Shown: positions 24,079 through 31,313 of the stretch, in pieces
How the letters are laid out: every line of letters starts with the position of its first letter
How positions within the stretch are numbered: position 1 is the first letter of the stretch
DNA from: Streptomyces sp. FH025
GTDB taxonomy: Bacteria > Actinomycetota > Actinomycetes > Streptomycetales > Streptomycetaceae
DNA: 40,327 nucleotides
Direction: 5' to 3'
NCBI RefSeq assembly: GCF_017427025.1
Contig: NZ_JAFLNG010000002.1
Span: forward strand, 1 to 40,327
Made by a program: the position numbers and the translations under genes
Notes under the pieces: model-generated
What the model saw: only the letters and a program-made list of their open reading frames with translations
What the model was told of the DNA's origin: nothing
Databases searched by the model: none

Positions 24079-24582
24079 TCAGTCGCCCTTGGGAACCGCG
24101 CCCCGGGCGCGCTTCTGCTGGCGCCACAGCCGCTGGGACTCGGCGGGGGTGCGGAGCCTGACGCCCCGCTCGCGGAACCGGGTCTCCAGCCAGACGGTGG
24201 AGCGGTGCAGCTCCCGGCACAGGTCCGAGAGGGACGTTCCGCGGTTGTAGCGGTCGATCAGGTCGGCAAACTCCTTCTCGGACAGGGGGCGGGCCTCGGC
24301 GGCCATCGACTCGACCTTCGGCGGGCCGCCGCACTTGATGGACCAGATCCTGGTGCGGACGGACGGGGCGTCGTCGCGGAACGTCGCCTGGGTGAAGTGG
24401 ATGACGCCGGTGGCGGGGTCGGTGACGTGGTGCAGGTCGATGAGGATGCCGGTCCGTCCGCTGGGGCCGCCCCGGTAACGTCCGCCCAGGGGTGGGATGT
24501 TGAGGTCGCCCACGCATCCGCCCAGGTCCCGCCTGGTGCAGCCGCACGTTCCTGTGGGCGCCCTGTCGGCTGCTGATGCCAT
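24079..24582 (-). CDS. Small protein with C-terminal helix-turn-helix
   Basis: The 167-residue product has a Gly/Arg-rich, Cys-containing start (CGCTRRDLGGC). A beta-rich middle follows (GILIDLHHVTDPATGVIHF). The C-terminal LSEKEFADLIDRYNRGTSLSDLCRELHRSTVWLETRFRERG reads as a helix-turn-helix like those of resolvase- or MerR-type DNA-binding proteins. The ATG at 24582 has a weak GAAGAG site. It is the last of four minus-strand genes starting at 26224, although two hairpins break that row. I do not recognise the family. Confidence 0.7.
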   Translation of the reverse strand: MASAADRAPTGTCGCTRRDLGGCVGDLNIPPLGGRYRGGPSGRTGILIDLHHVTDPATGVIHFTQATFRDDAPSVRTRIWSIKCGGPPKVESMAAEARPLSEKEFADLIDRYNRGTSLSDLCRELHRSTVWLETRFRERGVRLRTPAESQRLWRQQKRARGAVPKGD

Positions 24583-24606
24583 GCTCGGGCTCTTCTCGTG
24601 GAAGGG

Positions 24607-24642
24607 GGCCCCTCCCCGGGCGGTGGTGCCCGGGGAGGGGCC
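24607..24642 (-). terminator. Terminator hairpin upstream of HTH gene
   Basis: A perfect 14-bp stem (24607-24620 with 24629-24642) lies between the GNAT gene and the downstream helix-turn-helix gene. Confidence 0.75.
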
Positions 24643-24659
24643 TTGGGGTGGTCTTCGGT

Positions 24660-24709
24660 TCAGTTGACCGGGACGGGGACGCCCCGGACGAGGAGGGGGA
24701 GGCCGGCTC
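24660..24709 (-). pseudogene. Duplicated 3' tail of a NUDIX gene
   Basis: Directly after the GNAT stop codon, one frame reads GAGLPLLVRGVPVPVN then TGA. This closely matches the last residues of the NUDIX protein 0.7 kb upstream (GAGLPLLVSGVPVPVGS), and the DNA at 24671-24710 and 25367-25406 is nearly identical. It is a leftover of a duplicated NUDIX gene end. Confidence 0.7.
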
Positions 24710-25234
24710 CTACAGGCCGCGCCCGGACATGAGGTCCGGCAGTTCCGGCAGGTGTTCGGCCCGGCGCTGGAGGAGGTGGACCTTTGCCTCGGGAAGATCG
24801 GCCACCCGCAGCAGCTGCCAGCCCTGGTCCCGCTGGTAGTAGCGCGACAACTGCTCCTGGGCGGTGCCGCGACGCACCCACCGGACGCCCTCGGTGGCGG
24901 CGCGGTCGAGGGCCCACCAGGCGAGCAGGCGTCCGAGGCGATACGGGTTCGGCCGGGTGAAGCTGGTCGTGAGGAAGAGGCTGGGCTCGCCGCGTTCCTC
25001 GTCCGTGAAGCCCCACGGCGGGAGGGCGTTCTCGCGCGTGATCGTCGTGCAGCCGACGACGCCGCGCTCCCGGTGTTCCAGCACCCACACGAGGATGTCG
25101 GGATTCGCGGCCTGGGCCCCGAATTCGTCGGCGGCCGCCTCGCACTCGCCGAGCCCGCGTTCCGACAACCAACGGGACCGCTCGCGGACCATGTCGGCGA
25201 TCGCGGCAACATCCGCCCCGGTCGCCGCGCGCAT
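24710..25234 (-). CDS. GNAT family N-acetyltransferase
   Basis: The 174-residue protein has the GNAT acetyl-CoA fold outline: an N-terminal MRAATGADVAAIADMVRERS, central strands VWVLEHRERGVVGCTTI, and the late YRLGRLLAWWALDRAATEG helix in place of the usual pyrophosphate loop R/QxxGxG/A. The last strands include WQLLRVADL. The ATG at 25234 is the first in frame; AGGAG lies 15 bases upstream, which is long, so an alternative start cannot be excluded. It has no signal peptide. The substrate is unknown. It lies in a cluster of small accessory genes (NUDIX, small unknown, XRE/DUF397) often seen around such regulators in Streptomyces. Confidence 0.82.
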   Translation of the reverse strand: MRAATGADVAAIADMVRERSRWLSERGLGECEAAADEFGAQAANPDILVWVLEHRERGVVGCTTITRENALPPWGFTDEERGEPSLFLTTSFTRPNPYRLGRLLAWWALDRAATEGVRWVRRGTAQEQLSRYYQRDQGWQLLRVADLPEAKVHLLQRRAEHLPELPDLMSGRGL

Positions 25235-25317
25235 CTGAAATACCGGCGTCTCCTTTCCTGCATGACGGTTCCACGGCGTGCCGGAGCCTGTGGGGGGCGT
25301 GGGGAGCTGGGACGCCG

Positions 25318-25343
25318 CCGGCCCGCTCAGGTGAGCGGGCCGG
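25318..25343 (-). terminator. Terminator after NUDIX gene
   Basis: A perfect 12-bp stem with a two-base loop (25318-25329 with 25332-25343) lies 9 bases after the NUDIX stop. Confidence 0.7.
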
Positions 25344-25352
25344 TGGTCTCGA

Positions 25353-25865
25353 TCAGCTGCCGACGGGGACGGGGACGCCGCTCACGAGGAGGGGGAGGCC
25401 GGCGCCGTGCTCCCAGGCGTCCCAGGCGTCCTGGACGCGCCGGTACTGGTCGGGCGCCATCGCGTCGTGCAGCTTGGACTGGGGCATCCAGTGGAGGGCG
25501 CGGATCTCCTCCGGGGGCTGGTGGTGGCGGACCGCATCGGCCTGCTGGGGCGTCACGACGCCGCCCGCGTAGACGAAGTTGAGGCCCTCGGGGAACTTGG
25601 CCGCCGGGACGTAGTCGATCGTGAGGATGGTGCGGAGGGGGAGGACGAGCCCGGTCTCGGTCTCCAGGTGCCGGCGGGCCGCGAGGTGGGGGAGTTCGTC
25701 CTGCTCGGCGCTGCCGCCGGGCAGGGTCAGGCCGTCCTTGTAGACGGGGTCGGCGAGGAGGACGAAGAACTCGCCCGAGCCTCCGGGGTCTTCCCGCAGG
25801 GCGAAGATCTGCTGGCCCGAGCGCCGGACGGGGGGCTTGGCCATGAGGCGGGTGCTGATGCTCAA
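25353..25865 (-). CDS. NUDIX-fold protein with altered NUDIX box
   Basis: The product (170 residues from TTG 25865, or 163 from ATG 25844) has a NUDIX-domain layout with LPGGSAEQDELPHLAARRHLETETGL. The canonical box is GxxxxxExxxxxxxREUxEExGU. Here REUxEE is replaced by RHLETE, so two of the three metal-binding Glu are His and Thr. Hydrolysis of nucleoside diphosphate compounds is therefore doubtful, and a binding or regulatory role is possible. The TTG is favoured because GGAG stands five bases before it, while the ATG has none. The C-terminal tail LPLLVSGVPVPVGS is duplicated behind the GNAT gene. It lies 107 bases downstream of the 83-codon gene on the same strand. Confidence 0.8.
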   Translation of the reverse strand: MSISTRLMAKPPVRRSGQQIFALREDPGGSGEFFVLLADPVYKDGLTLPGGSAEQDELPHLAARRHLETETGLVLPLRTILTIDYVPAAKFPEGLNFVYAGGVVTPQQADAVRHHQPPEEIRALHWMPQSKLHDAMAPDQYRRVQDAWDAWEHGAGLPLLVSGVPVPVGS

Positions 25866-25972
25866 CTCTGCTCCAGGTACGAGGGATTGGTGATGGGTCG
25901 CTCCCTGCCGGAGGGGGACGTCGGCGGGGAGCTTGTCAGTGCGGGGGAGTGGCCTCGGCGCTGCCGCTGCGG

Positions 25973-26224
25973 TTACCCGTCGAGCCGGCGGCGGCGCGCG
26001 TTGCCGCAGGTGCCGGGCGCGATCTCCTTCGGGTCGAGGGAGCGGACCATGCCCGGGTCGACCCGCCACTCGGGCCCGGTCGCCCCGAGGGGCCGGAGAA
26101 CCGCCTTGTTGAACAAGGACTCCACGAAGACGCCTTCGCGGGGCTCGCCGTCCTCCAGGAGGCTGAAGTCCTGCACCACCTCGTGGAGTTGGAAGTGGAT
26201 GGGGGGTCTCTGGGTGTCAGGCAT
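25973..26224 (-). CDS. Small 83-residue protein of unknown function
   Basis: The ATG follows GGAG by six bases. The product starts MPDTQRPPIHFQLHEVVQDFSLLEDGE and ends in a basic NARRRRLDG tail. It has no membrane segment or known motif. It is divergent from the XRE regulator at 26380 across 155 bases of AT-rich DNA and precedes the NUDIX gene, so it may be under control of that regulator. I do not recognise the family. Confidence 0.7.
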   Translation of the reverse strand: MPDTQRPPIHFQLHEVVQDFSLLEDGEPREGVFVESLFNKAVLRPLGATGPEWRVDPGMVRSLDPKEIAPGTCGNARRRRLDG

Positions 26225-26379
26225 GGGGGTCTCCGTGAGGGATGCCGCAGGGGTGTGGTCAGCACTTCGCCAGCGGACGACTTCGGTCCGTGACCGTCTG
26301 ACTACCAGGGTGGCTCAGCTTCCTCTAGGATCGGAAGAGTTTCAAATCTCTAGTCCGTCTGATTTTAAAGAAGGCGATC

Positions 26380-27207
26380 TTGGTTCGTCGCACACTTGAT
26401 CCAACGTCATCTCCATTGGAAGCACTTGCAGTTCAAATCAGCAGGTCGCGCCAGGCCAAAGGGATGACACAGATCGAGCTTGGCAAACGAGTCGGGTACT
26501 CCAACGTCTACATCTCGAACGTGGAGCGAGCCAAACAAGCTCCGTCTTTAAAGTTCGTAGAACGCGTGGACGCCGCCCTCGACGCTGGTGGTGCTCTGAC
26601 GGGGCTTTGGTGGAGTTGGAAGAACGGCGCTTTGTTGCCCGGGTTCTCCGAGTACCTTCGCCGTGAACGCGAAGCAATCGCAGCCAGACTGTTCGACACG
26701 GACATGGTGTCGGGCATACTTCAGCACCCGGACTACAGTGCCGCTTACGAAGCTGGCATCGTCCGACGTGGGGAAGCGACTCGGGAGCAAGCCGACGGGC
26801 GGCTCGACTTGCTGGCCCAACGTCAACTCATCCTCGACAGGGGCGCGACGATCCATGCTGTTCTGGATGAAGGCGCCCTGCGCCGGCCGATCGGTGGTCG
26901 GGAAGTCATGGCCACGCAGCTCTCTCACTTGGAGAGTCTCAGTGGGCGCCCGAATGTGATCATCCAGGTCGCCCCGTACCGCCTTGCTGAGGATCGGCCG
27001 CTGTCGCACCCCGTCACGCTCTTGACCCTCCCAAATCGGACTCTGGTCGGATACACGGAGACGCTTCAACGGGGATACCTGGAACAAGATGCCGGGACGG
27101 TGGCCCGGTGGGTCGATAGATACGATCGACTCCAGGTCGACGCGCTCAGCCAGCCGGACAGTTTGGCCATGATCCGGGAGGCACGGAAGGAACTGGACCA
27201 TGTATGA
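26380..27207 (+). CDS. XRE/DUF5753 transcriptional regulator with TTA codon
   Basis: The 275-residue protein is a Streptomyces-type regulator: an N-terminal XRE helix-turn-helix (GMTQIELGKRVGYSNVYISNVERAKQ, residues about 27-52) and a C-terminal DUF5753 domain with the typical PNVIIQVAPYRLAEDR and YTETLQRGYLEQDAGTVARWVDRYDRLQ segments. The TTG start has AGAAGG upstream. Codon 57 is TTA (26548-26550), so translation should depend on the bldA tRNA and be delayed to development. Codon choice is noticeably less GC-biased than in neighbours. The gene overlaps a DUF397 gene by eight bases, the standard pair in WhiJ-type loci, where the partner is thought to modulate DNA binding. Confidence 0.93.
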   Translation: MVRRTLDPTSSPLEALAVQISRSRQAKGMTQIELGKRVGYSNVYISNVERAKQAPSLKFVERVDAALDAGGALTGLWWSWKNGALLPGFSEYLRREREAIAARLFDTDMVSGILQHPDYSAAYEAGIVRRGEATREQADGRLDLLAQRQLILDRGATIHAVLDEGALRRPIGGREVMATQLSHLESLSGRPNVIIQVAPYRLAEDRPLSHPVTLLTLPNRTLVGYTETLQRGYLEQDAGTVARWVDRYDRLQVDALSQPDSLAMIREARKELDHV

Positions 27208-27397
27208 CCCAAGTGGCGCCAAGTGGCGCAAGAGCACCTACAGCAATGGCGGGGGCGGCTGCATCGAGGTAGACGACGCATGCCCGGGCAGGGTCCGTGA
27301 CTCCAAGGACCCTCAGGGCCCGGCCCTGGCCTTTCCTGCCGAGGCCTGGAAGTCGTTCGTTACCGCCGTCCGTAGTGGCGAGTTCGGCGACGTCTGA
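27200..27397 (+). CDS. DUF397 family partner of the XRE regulator
   Basis: The 65-residue protein shows the DUF397 pattern: WRKSTYSNGGGGCIEV, VRDSKDPQGPALAFP and AWKSFVTAV near the C terminus. It overlaps the end of the XRE regulator gene and must be translationally coupled to it. Such proteins pair with WhiJ-like regulators and are thought to alter DNA binding. The gene ends before a strong terminator at 27452. Confidence 0.92.
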   Translation: MYDPSGAKWRKSTYSNGGGGCIEVDDACPGRVRDSKDPQGPALAFPAEAWKSFVTAVRSGEFGDV

Positions 27398-27451
27398 GCC
27401 GAAGCCCGGGGTCGGCCCCAGAGGGCACGTGCAACCGCTCGAGTTCGGCTG

Positions 27452-27483
27452 AACGCTCGGCTGGGGTTTCCCAGCCGAGCGTT
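27452..27483 (+). terminator. Family-1 repeated terminator after DUF397 gene
   Basis: A perfect 14-bp stem (27452-27465 with 27470-27483) with GTTT loop is followed by a short T run. The same stem recurs at 28675, and related stems occur at 30477 and 31265. The preceding GGGCACGTGCAAC motif is shared with the copy at 28675. The remaining bases to 27704 hold no supported gene. Confidence 0.85.
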
Positions 27484-27704
27484 TCGCGCTTCGGGGCACC
27501 GTGCGCGCAGAGATCAGATGGCATGCATCGCCAGGCAACGGCGGAGCCGTGGGCGCGTACATGCTGAGACCGAAACGTCAGGACCACCTCGACAACCTCC
27601 GGGCGGGAGCCCTCGTGTCGTCCGGCAGCGCCGGTCGCTTGTCCTCCTGCTCCGGAGCCGTGGTCGATCGAGTCCTGTACAGGCAACCCCTTGAGAGGAC
27701 CACC

Positions 27705-28610
27705 GTGTTCAACAGGACTCGCTCCGCGCTGCTTTCGGTCGCGGCCGCCACCGCGATCCTCGTGCCCCTCGCCGGCACGGCCTCCGCGACGCCCACCCCG
27801 GCGGTCGGCCCGGCCCAGCTCTCGTCCGTGAGCCGCGCGGTGACGCAGCAGCAGAACTGGCCGATCATCGACTGGGACATCACGAACATCACCGGCGGGC
27901 GGGGCGAGCACGCCACCCGCTACTGGAACCTGATCGACACGATCCACCGGGTAACCTACGGGGACGCCACCAACACCGAGAACGGCGGGCTCGTCCAGCA
28001 GACCACCCGCAACACCAATCAGCTGATCCAGGTCCGCGTGAGGAACGAGGGCAGCGACCTCGTCTCCATCTACATCTGGGCCGACAGCCTCTACGTCGCG
28101 GGCTTCTACTCCCCTGGCGCCAACGTGCACTGGGCCTTCCGGGACGGCCGCGAGCAGCAGTTCCAGAACATCCTGGGCGTGAGGCCGCAGCTCATGCCGC
28201 GAAACGGCAGCTACGCCAGCCTCACCGGAGGAAGCACCCGGGAGAACCTCTACCTCGGCTCCACCAACATCTTCAACGCGATGTGGGACCTGCACAACAT
28301 GGGGCAGTGGGACGCGACGCGCGCCGACCGGGGCATGCTGATGGCCATCACCATCTTCTCGGAAGCCGCCCGGTTCGGGCCGATCTTCAACCGCATCTAC
28401 GGCAACATCAACGGCTTCACCAACTACCAGTTGAGCCGTGACTACGCCGAGCTGGAGAACCAGTGGGGCGCCCTCTCCCGGGCCGCGCACAACTGGCAGC
28501 ACGGCCAGCCGGCTACGGTGCGGGTGATCGGGAACAACGTCACGAGCTTCCTGCGCCTGCGGCAGGTCGTCGGCTACGTGGAGCTCCACGGTTCGGAAGC
28601 CCTGCTGTAG
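27705..28610 (+). CDS. Secreted ribosome-inactivating protein
   Basis: Ribosome-inactivating proteins are rRNA N-glycosidases that remove an adenine from the sarcin-ricin loop and stop protein synthesis. The 301-residue product starts at a GTG with GAGAGGA upstream and has a signal peptide ending near ASA at residues 27-29. The key motif FSEAARF supplies catalytic E220 and R223. Other conserved features include YVAGF and ENLYLG tyrosines and ENQWGALS with the active-site Trp. A mature chain of about 270 residues fits a type 1 RIP without a lectin chain. Streptomyces RIPs of this type act on eukaryotic and sometimes bacterial ribosomes. Secretion points to an external target. No obvious immunity gene is adjacent. 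Confidence 0.9.
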   Translation: MFNRTRSALLSVAAATAILVPLAGTASATPTPAVGPAQLSSVSRAVTQQQNWPIIDWDITNITGGRGEHATRYWNLIDTIHRVTYGDATNTENGGLVQQTTRNTNQLIQVRVRNEGSDLVSIYIWADSLYVAGFYSPGANVHWAFRDGREQQFQNILGVRPQLMPRNGSYASLTGGSTRENLYLGSTNIFNAMWDLHNMGQWDATRADRGMLMAITIFSEAARFGPIFNRIYGNINGFTNYQLSRDYAELENQWGALSRAAHNWQHGQPATVRVIGNNVTSFLRLRQVVGYVELHGSEALL

Positions 28611-28674
28611 TTCCTTCCCGCCCCGAAGGCCAGGGCTGGTCCCGGAGGGCACGTGCAACACGAGAGTTCGACCG

Positions 28675-28706
28675 AACGCTCGGCTGGGGTTGCCCAGCCG
28701 AGCGTT
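28675..28706 (+). terminator. Family-1 repeated terminator after RIP gene
   Basis: The stem arms (28675-28688 and 28693-28706) are identical to those at 27452, with GTTG loop and the same upstream GGGCACGTGCAAC motif. No other feature is supported in 28611-28764. Confidence 0.85.
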
Positions 28707-28764
28707 TCCGCGTGAGCAGGGGAGGGCGCGGAAGGGCGGCGAACGTCCGCCCGTCACAAAGCTG

Positions 28765-28795
28765 TTGATCTAGAGCGCACTCCAGGGGCTAGCGT
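28765..28795 (+). promoter_or_regulatory. MerR-type promoter, second SDR copy
   Basis: TTGATC, 19-bp spacer and TAGCGT are arranged exactly as before the first SDR copy. The spacer contains the dyad CTAGAGCGCACTCCAG, a better match to MerR-type operators than the first copy. Confidence 0.65.
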
Positions 28796-28835
28796 CGGCC
28801 CGTCGGCCCGTCGGGCCATCGGAACAGGGGAGAAT

Positions 28836-29663
28836 ATGAGCATCTGGTTCGTCACCGGCGCGTCGCGGGGGTTCGGCGCGGAGATCACCCGTGAGGCGCT
28901 GGACCGGGGACACAGCGTGATCGCCACGGCGAGGGACGCCTCGGCCGTCCTCAAGGCCTACCCGCACACGCCGAACGAACTGCTCGCGGTGAACGCGGAC
29001 GTGACCGACCCGCAGCAGCTGGAGGCCGCCGTCCAGGCCGGGCTGGACCGGTTCGGCCGCATCGACGTCGTGGTCAACAACGCCGGGTACGGCGTCGTCG
29101 GCGCGATCGAGGAGATCCCCGACGAAGCCGCCCGGGCGCAGTTCGACGTCAACGTGTTCGGCGTGCTCAACACGCTGCGCGCCACGCTGCCGACCCTGCG
29201 CGCCCAGCGCTCCGGCCACGTGCTCAACATCGGCTCCGTGGCCGGCTTCTCCACCGCCCCGGGGGCGGGCCTGTACGGCGCGTCGAAGTTCGCCCTCGAA
29301 GGCATCACCGAAGCCCTGCACGGCGAACTCGCCCCCCTCGGCATCCGCGTCACCATCGTCGAACCGGGCGGCTTCCGCACGGACTTCCTCGCCGACTCCA
29401 GCCTCCAGGTCGAGCCGGCCACCATCGCCGACTACACCGAAAGCACGGGACCGGCGCGCGAAGCAATCGCCCACAACGACGGCCACCAGCCCGGCGACCC
29501 GGCCAAGGCCGCCAAGGCCATCGTCGACATCACCGAGACCGCCGAACCCCCGCTGCGCCTCCAGCTGGGCGCGGACGCGGTCGAGCGTATCGAGGCGAAG
29601 CTGGACCTGGTGCGGCGCGAACTCGACCAGTGGCGCCACGTGGCGCTCTCCACCGCTCTCTGA
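28836..29663 (+). CDS. Short-chain dehydrogenase/reductase, copy 2
   Basis: This 275-residue protein is about 86% identical to the SDR at 19920 by my reading. It has the same TGASRGFG, NNAGYG, IGSVAG and YGASK elements and so should have the same reaction type. Variation is concentrated in residues 35-65, 110-115 and 200-220, which include the substrate-side region. Other stretches are identical at DNA level. It sits between two toxin-type genes, unlike the first copy, and has its own ribosome site and promoter. Confidence 0.93.
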   Translation: MSIWFVTGASRGFGAEITREALDRGHSVIATARDASAVLKAYPHTPNELLAVNADVTDPQQLEAAVQAGLDRFGRIDVVVNNAGYGVVGAIEEIPDEAARAQFDVNVFGVLNTLRATLPTLRAQRSGHVLNIGSVAGFSTAPGAGLYGASKFALEGITEALHGELAPLGIRVTIVEPGGFRTDFLADSSLQVEPATIADYTESTGPAREAIAHNDGHQPGDPAKAAKAIVDITETAEPPLRLQLGADAVERIEAKLDLVRRELDQWRHVALSTAL

Positions 29664-29892
29664 CCTCGCGGACGCGAACCCGGAGTCGGCCGTTCCTCCC
29701 CTCGCGGCACAGGAATCTTGGCTGGTAGGGGAGTTGCGGGTTTCGATCGCCCTGGAACCGTGGAGGCCTTCCTCGGCGGGTCCGGCGATGGGCGGCCCCG
29801 TCCTTGTCAATCGTTTGTCTACTGGCACGGCCGAGCCTTCGGAGCAGGACGACCGCACGTCCGGTGCGGTCCGAGAGCGAGAGGAACATCCG

Positions 29893-30390
29893 ATGGCAAA
29901 GCGGAAGGCTCTGATCACCTCTGCCCTGGCCGCGGCGGGCGTCGCCGCGCTGTTCGCGACGGCCGCCCCGGCCGGCGCGGCCACCGGCCACCGCGACGCG
30001 GTGGCGCAGCCGATGACCGCGGCGCGCAGCACGCAGGTCTCGGTCGTCAACTGGACGGGCTGCGAACTGCGCCTGGTGAACTCCTGGCTGGACCACGGCG
30101 TCTGGTCGGACGGCCTGGCTCCGGTGGCCGTCATGAGCGACGGGTCGACGGGGCGCTGGCAGTCCGAGAGCAACGGCTTCCTCACCGGCACCGAGGGCCA
30201 CGTCATCTACGACGCGGAGAACTGTCAGAACGGCGCGCTCAACGGCAAGCGCGTCCAGCTCCACTGGGCCAACCCGTACGCCGGCAGCAACAGCTACGAC
30301 ACCGCCGGTTCCGACCCGATGTTCCGCTTCGCGATGAACGGCGGCGGCGGCAACAACGCCGCCGTGTACTGGACGGTCATGGGTTCCTGA
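29893..30390 (+). CDS. Secreted aegerolysin/ET79-like protein
   Basis: The 165-residue product has a signal peptide (ALITSALAAAGVAALFATAAPAGA, cleavage near residue 31). The mature domain carries VVNWTGCELRLVNSWLDHGVW, QSESNGFLTGTEGHVIYD and VQLHWANPYAGSNSYD. This pattern resembles aegerolysins and the crystal protein ET79 group, which are small beta-sandwich lipid-binding proteins that help form pores. Two Cys (C-E-L and E-N-C) could pair. The ATG has GAGAGGA upstream. It is followed by a terminator of the family found after the RIP gene, which suggests common origin. A partner MACPF protein is not in this window. The assignment rests on motif resemblance. Confidence 0.68.
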   Translation: MAKRKALITSALAAAGVAALFATAAPAGAATGHRDAVAQPMTAARSTQVSVVNWTGCELRLVNSWLDHGVWSDGLAPVAVMSDGSTGRWQSESNGFLTGTEGHVIYDAENCQNGALNGKRVQLHWANPYAGSNSYDTAGSDPMFRFAMNGGGGNNAAVYWTVMGS

Positions 30391-30476
30391 CCGACGGCCG
30401 GCCGGTCCCGCTCCACCGCCGCGCCCCGGGGCCCCGGGGCGCGGCGGGCGGCGAGTTCGGCGAAGTTTGAGTTCGG

Positions 30477-30514
30477 CCGGACGCCCGGCTGGGGGTTCCC
30501 GGCCGGGCGTCCGG
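30477..30514 (+). terminator. Family-1 repeated terminator, diverged copy
   Basis: A 17-bp stem with one T-G pair (30477-30493 with 30498-30514) has the same CCGGCTGGG core and preceding GAGTTCGGC as the copies at 27452 and 28675. Confidence 0.8.
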
Positions 30515-30673
30515 TCGTCGAGGGCCCCGGAACCGAGCGGTCAGTCGATGTCCAGCTCCCTCCTTCGAGCTAATTCGCCGATGCGGCGGAACCTGTCGCG
30601 GAAACGCCTCCCACGCGATCGACCAGACTGGTGGGCACGTCAAAGGCGGCAAGAGACAAGGACCGTTGCGAAC

Positions 30674-31261
30674 ATGCCCGGATGGACGTCGGCAATGCAC
30701 CGCCCGATCCGCAGGAGGGCGCTCGCCGTGACCGGCTGCCTGGCGCTGCTGGCGCTCACCACTCCGGTGGCAACCGCGCAGGCCGGCGCGCGCCACCGCA
30801 CTGCGGTCCCCGCACCCCTCGCGCGACTCCTGAAGGCGAAGAGGAGCGCCTGGTACGCCCCCTTCTACCTCGTCCAGGCCGACTCGGGCCGGGGGGCGAC
30901 CTTCGAGGCCTACGACAACTGGGACTACGTGCTCCTGACGAACCAGCCGGGCAACGGCACTCGCATCGAGGTCTCGCTGGACGGCAACGGGGACTTCACG
31001 TTCGAGTTCACGAGCTCCACCTGGGCCGGCTACCGGACCTGGTGCCTCTCCGGAAACGACATCAGGCTCGACGAGAGCAGCTGCCGCACGCGGTGGGACA
31101 TCGAGGACGCGGGAGAGGGCCTGTACTACGTCAAGGTCGTGGGCACCAAGCGGTATGTCAAGACCACCACGGTGCCCGACAGGGAGCGCTGGCTGCTGGC
31201 CGCGGGCGAACTCCGTGAACCCGGCGAGGAGTTCGTCAAGTTCCGGGTCGTCAACGTCTGA
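30674..31261 (+). CDS. Secreted small protein of unknown function
   Basis: The product is 195 residues from ATG 30674; an ATG at 30695 is also possible. It has a basic then hydrophobic signal peptide (RRALAVTGCLALLALTTPVATAQA). The mature part is beta-rich with FYLVQADSGRGATFEAYDN, a Cys pair (WCLSG and SSCRT) and VKVVGTKRYVKTT, which could fit a small lectin-like or immunoglobulin-like fold. I do not recognise the family. It lies in the toxin-type gene row and ends in a terminator of the same family as the RIP and aegerolysin-like genes. Confidence 0.75.
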   Translation: MPGWTSAMHRPIRRRALAVTGCLALLALTTPVATAQAGARHRTAVPAPLARLLKAKRSAWYAPFYLVQADSGRGATFEAYDNWDYVLLTNQPGNGTRIEVSLDGNGDFTFEFTSSTWAGYRTWCLSGNDIRLDESSCRTRWDIEDAGEGLYYVKVVGTKRYVKTTTVPDRERWLLAAGELREPGEEFVKFRVVNV

Positions 31262-31264
31262 ACA

Positions 31265-31292
31265 CGCTCGGCTGGGACTTCCCAGCCGGGCG
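31265..31292 (+). terminator. Family-1 repeated terminator, fourth copy
   Basis: A 12-bp stem (31265-31276 with 31281-31292) carries the core CGCTCGGCTGGG, as in the copies at 27452 and 28675, with one T-G pair. Confidence 0.8.
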
Positions 31293-31313
31293 CTCACCGG
31301 CCGCCGCCGTGAG

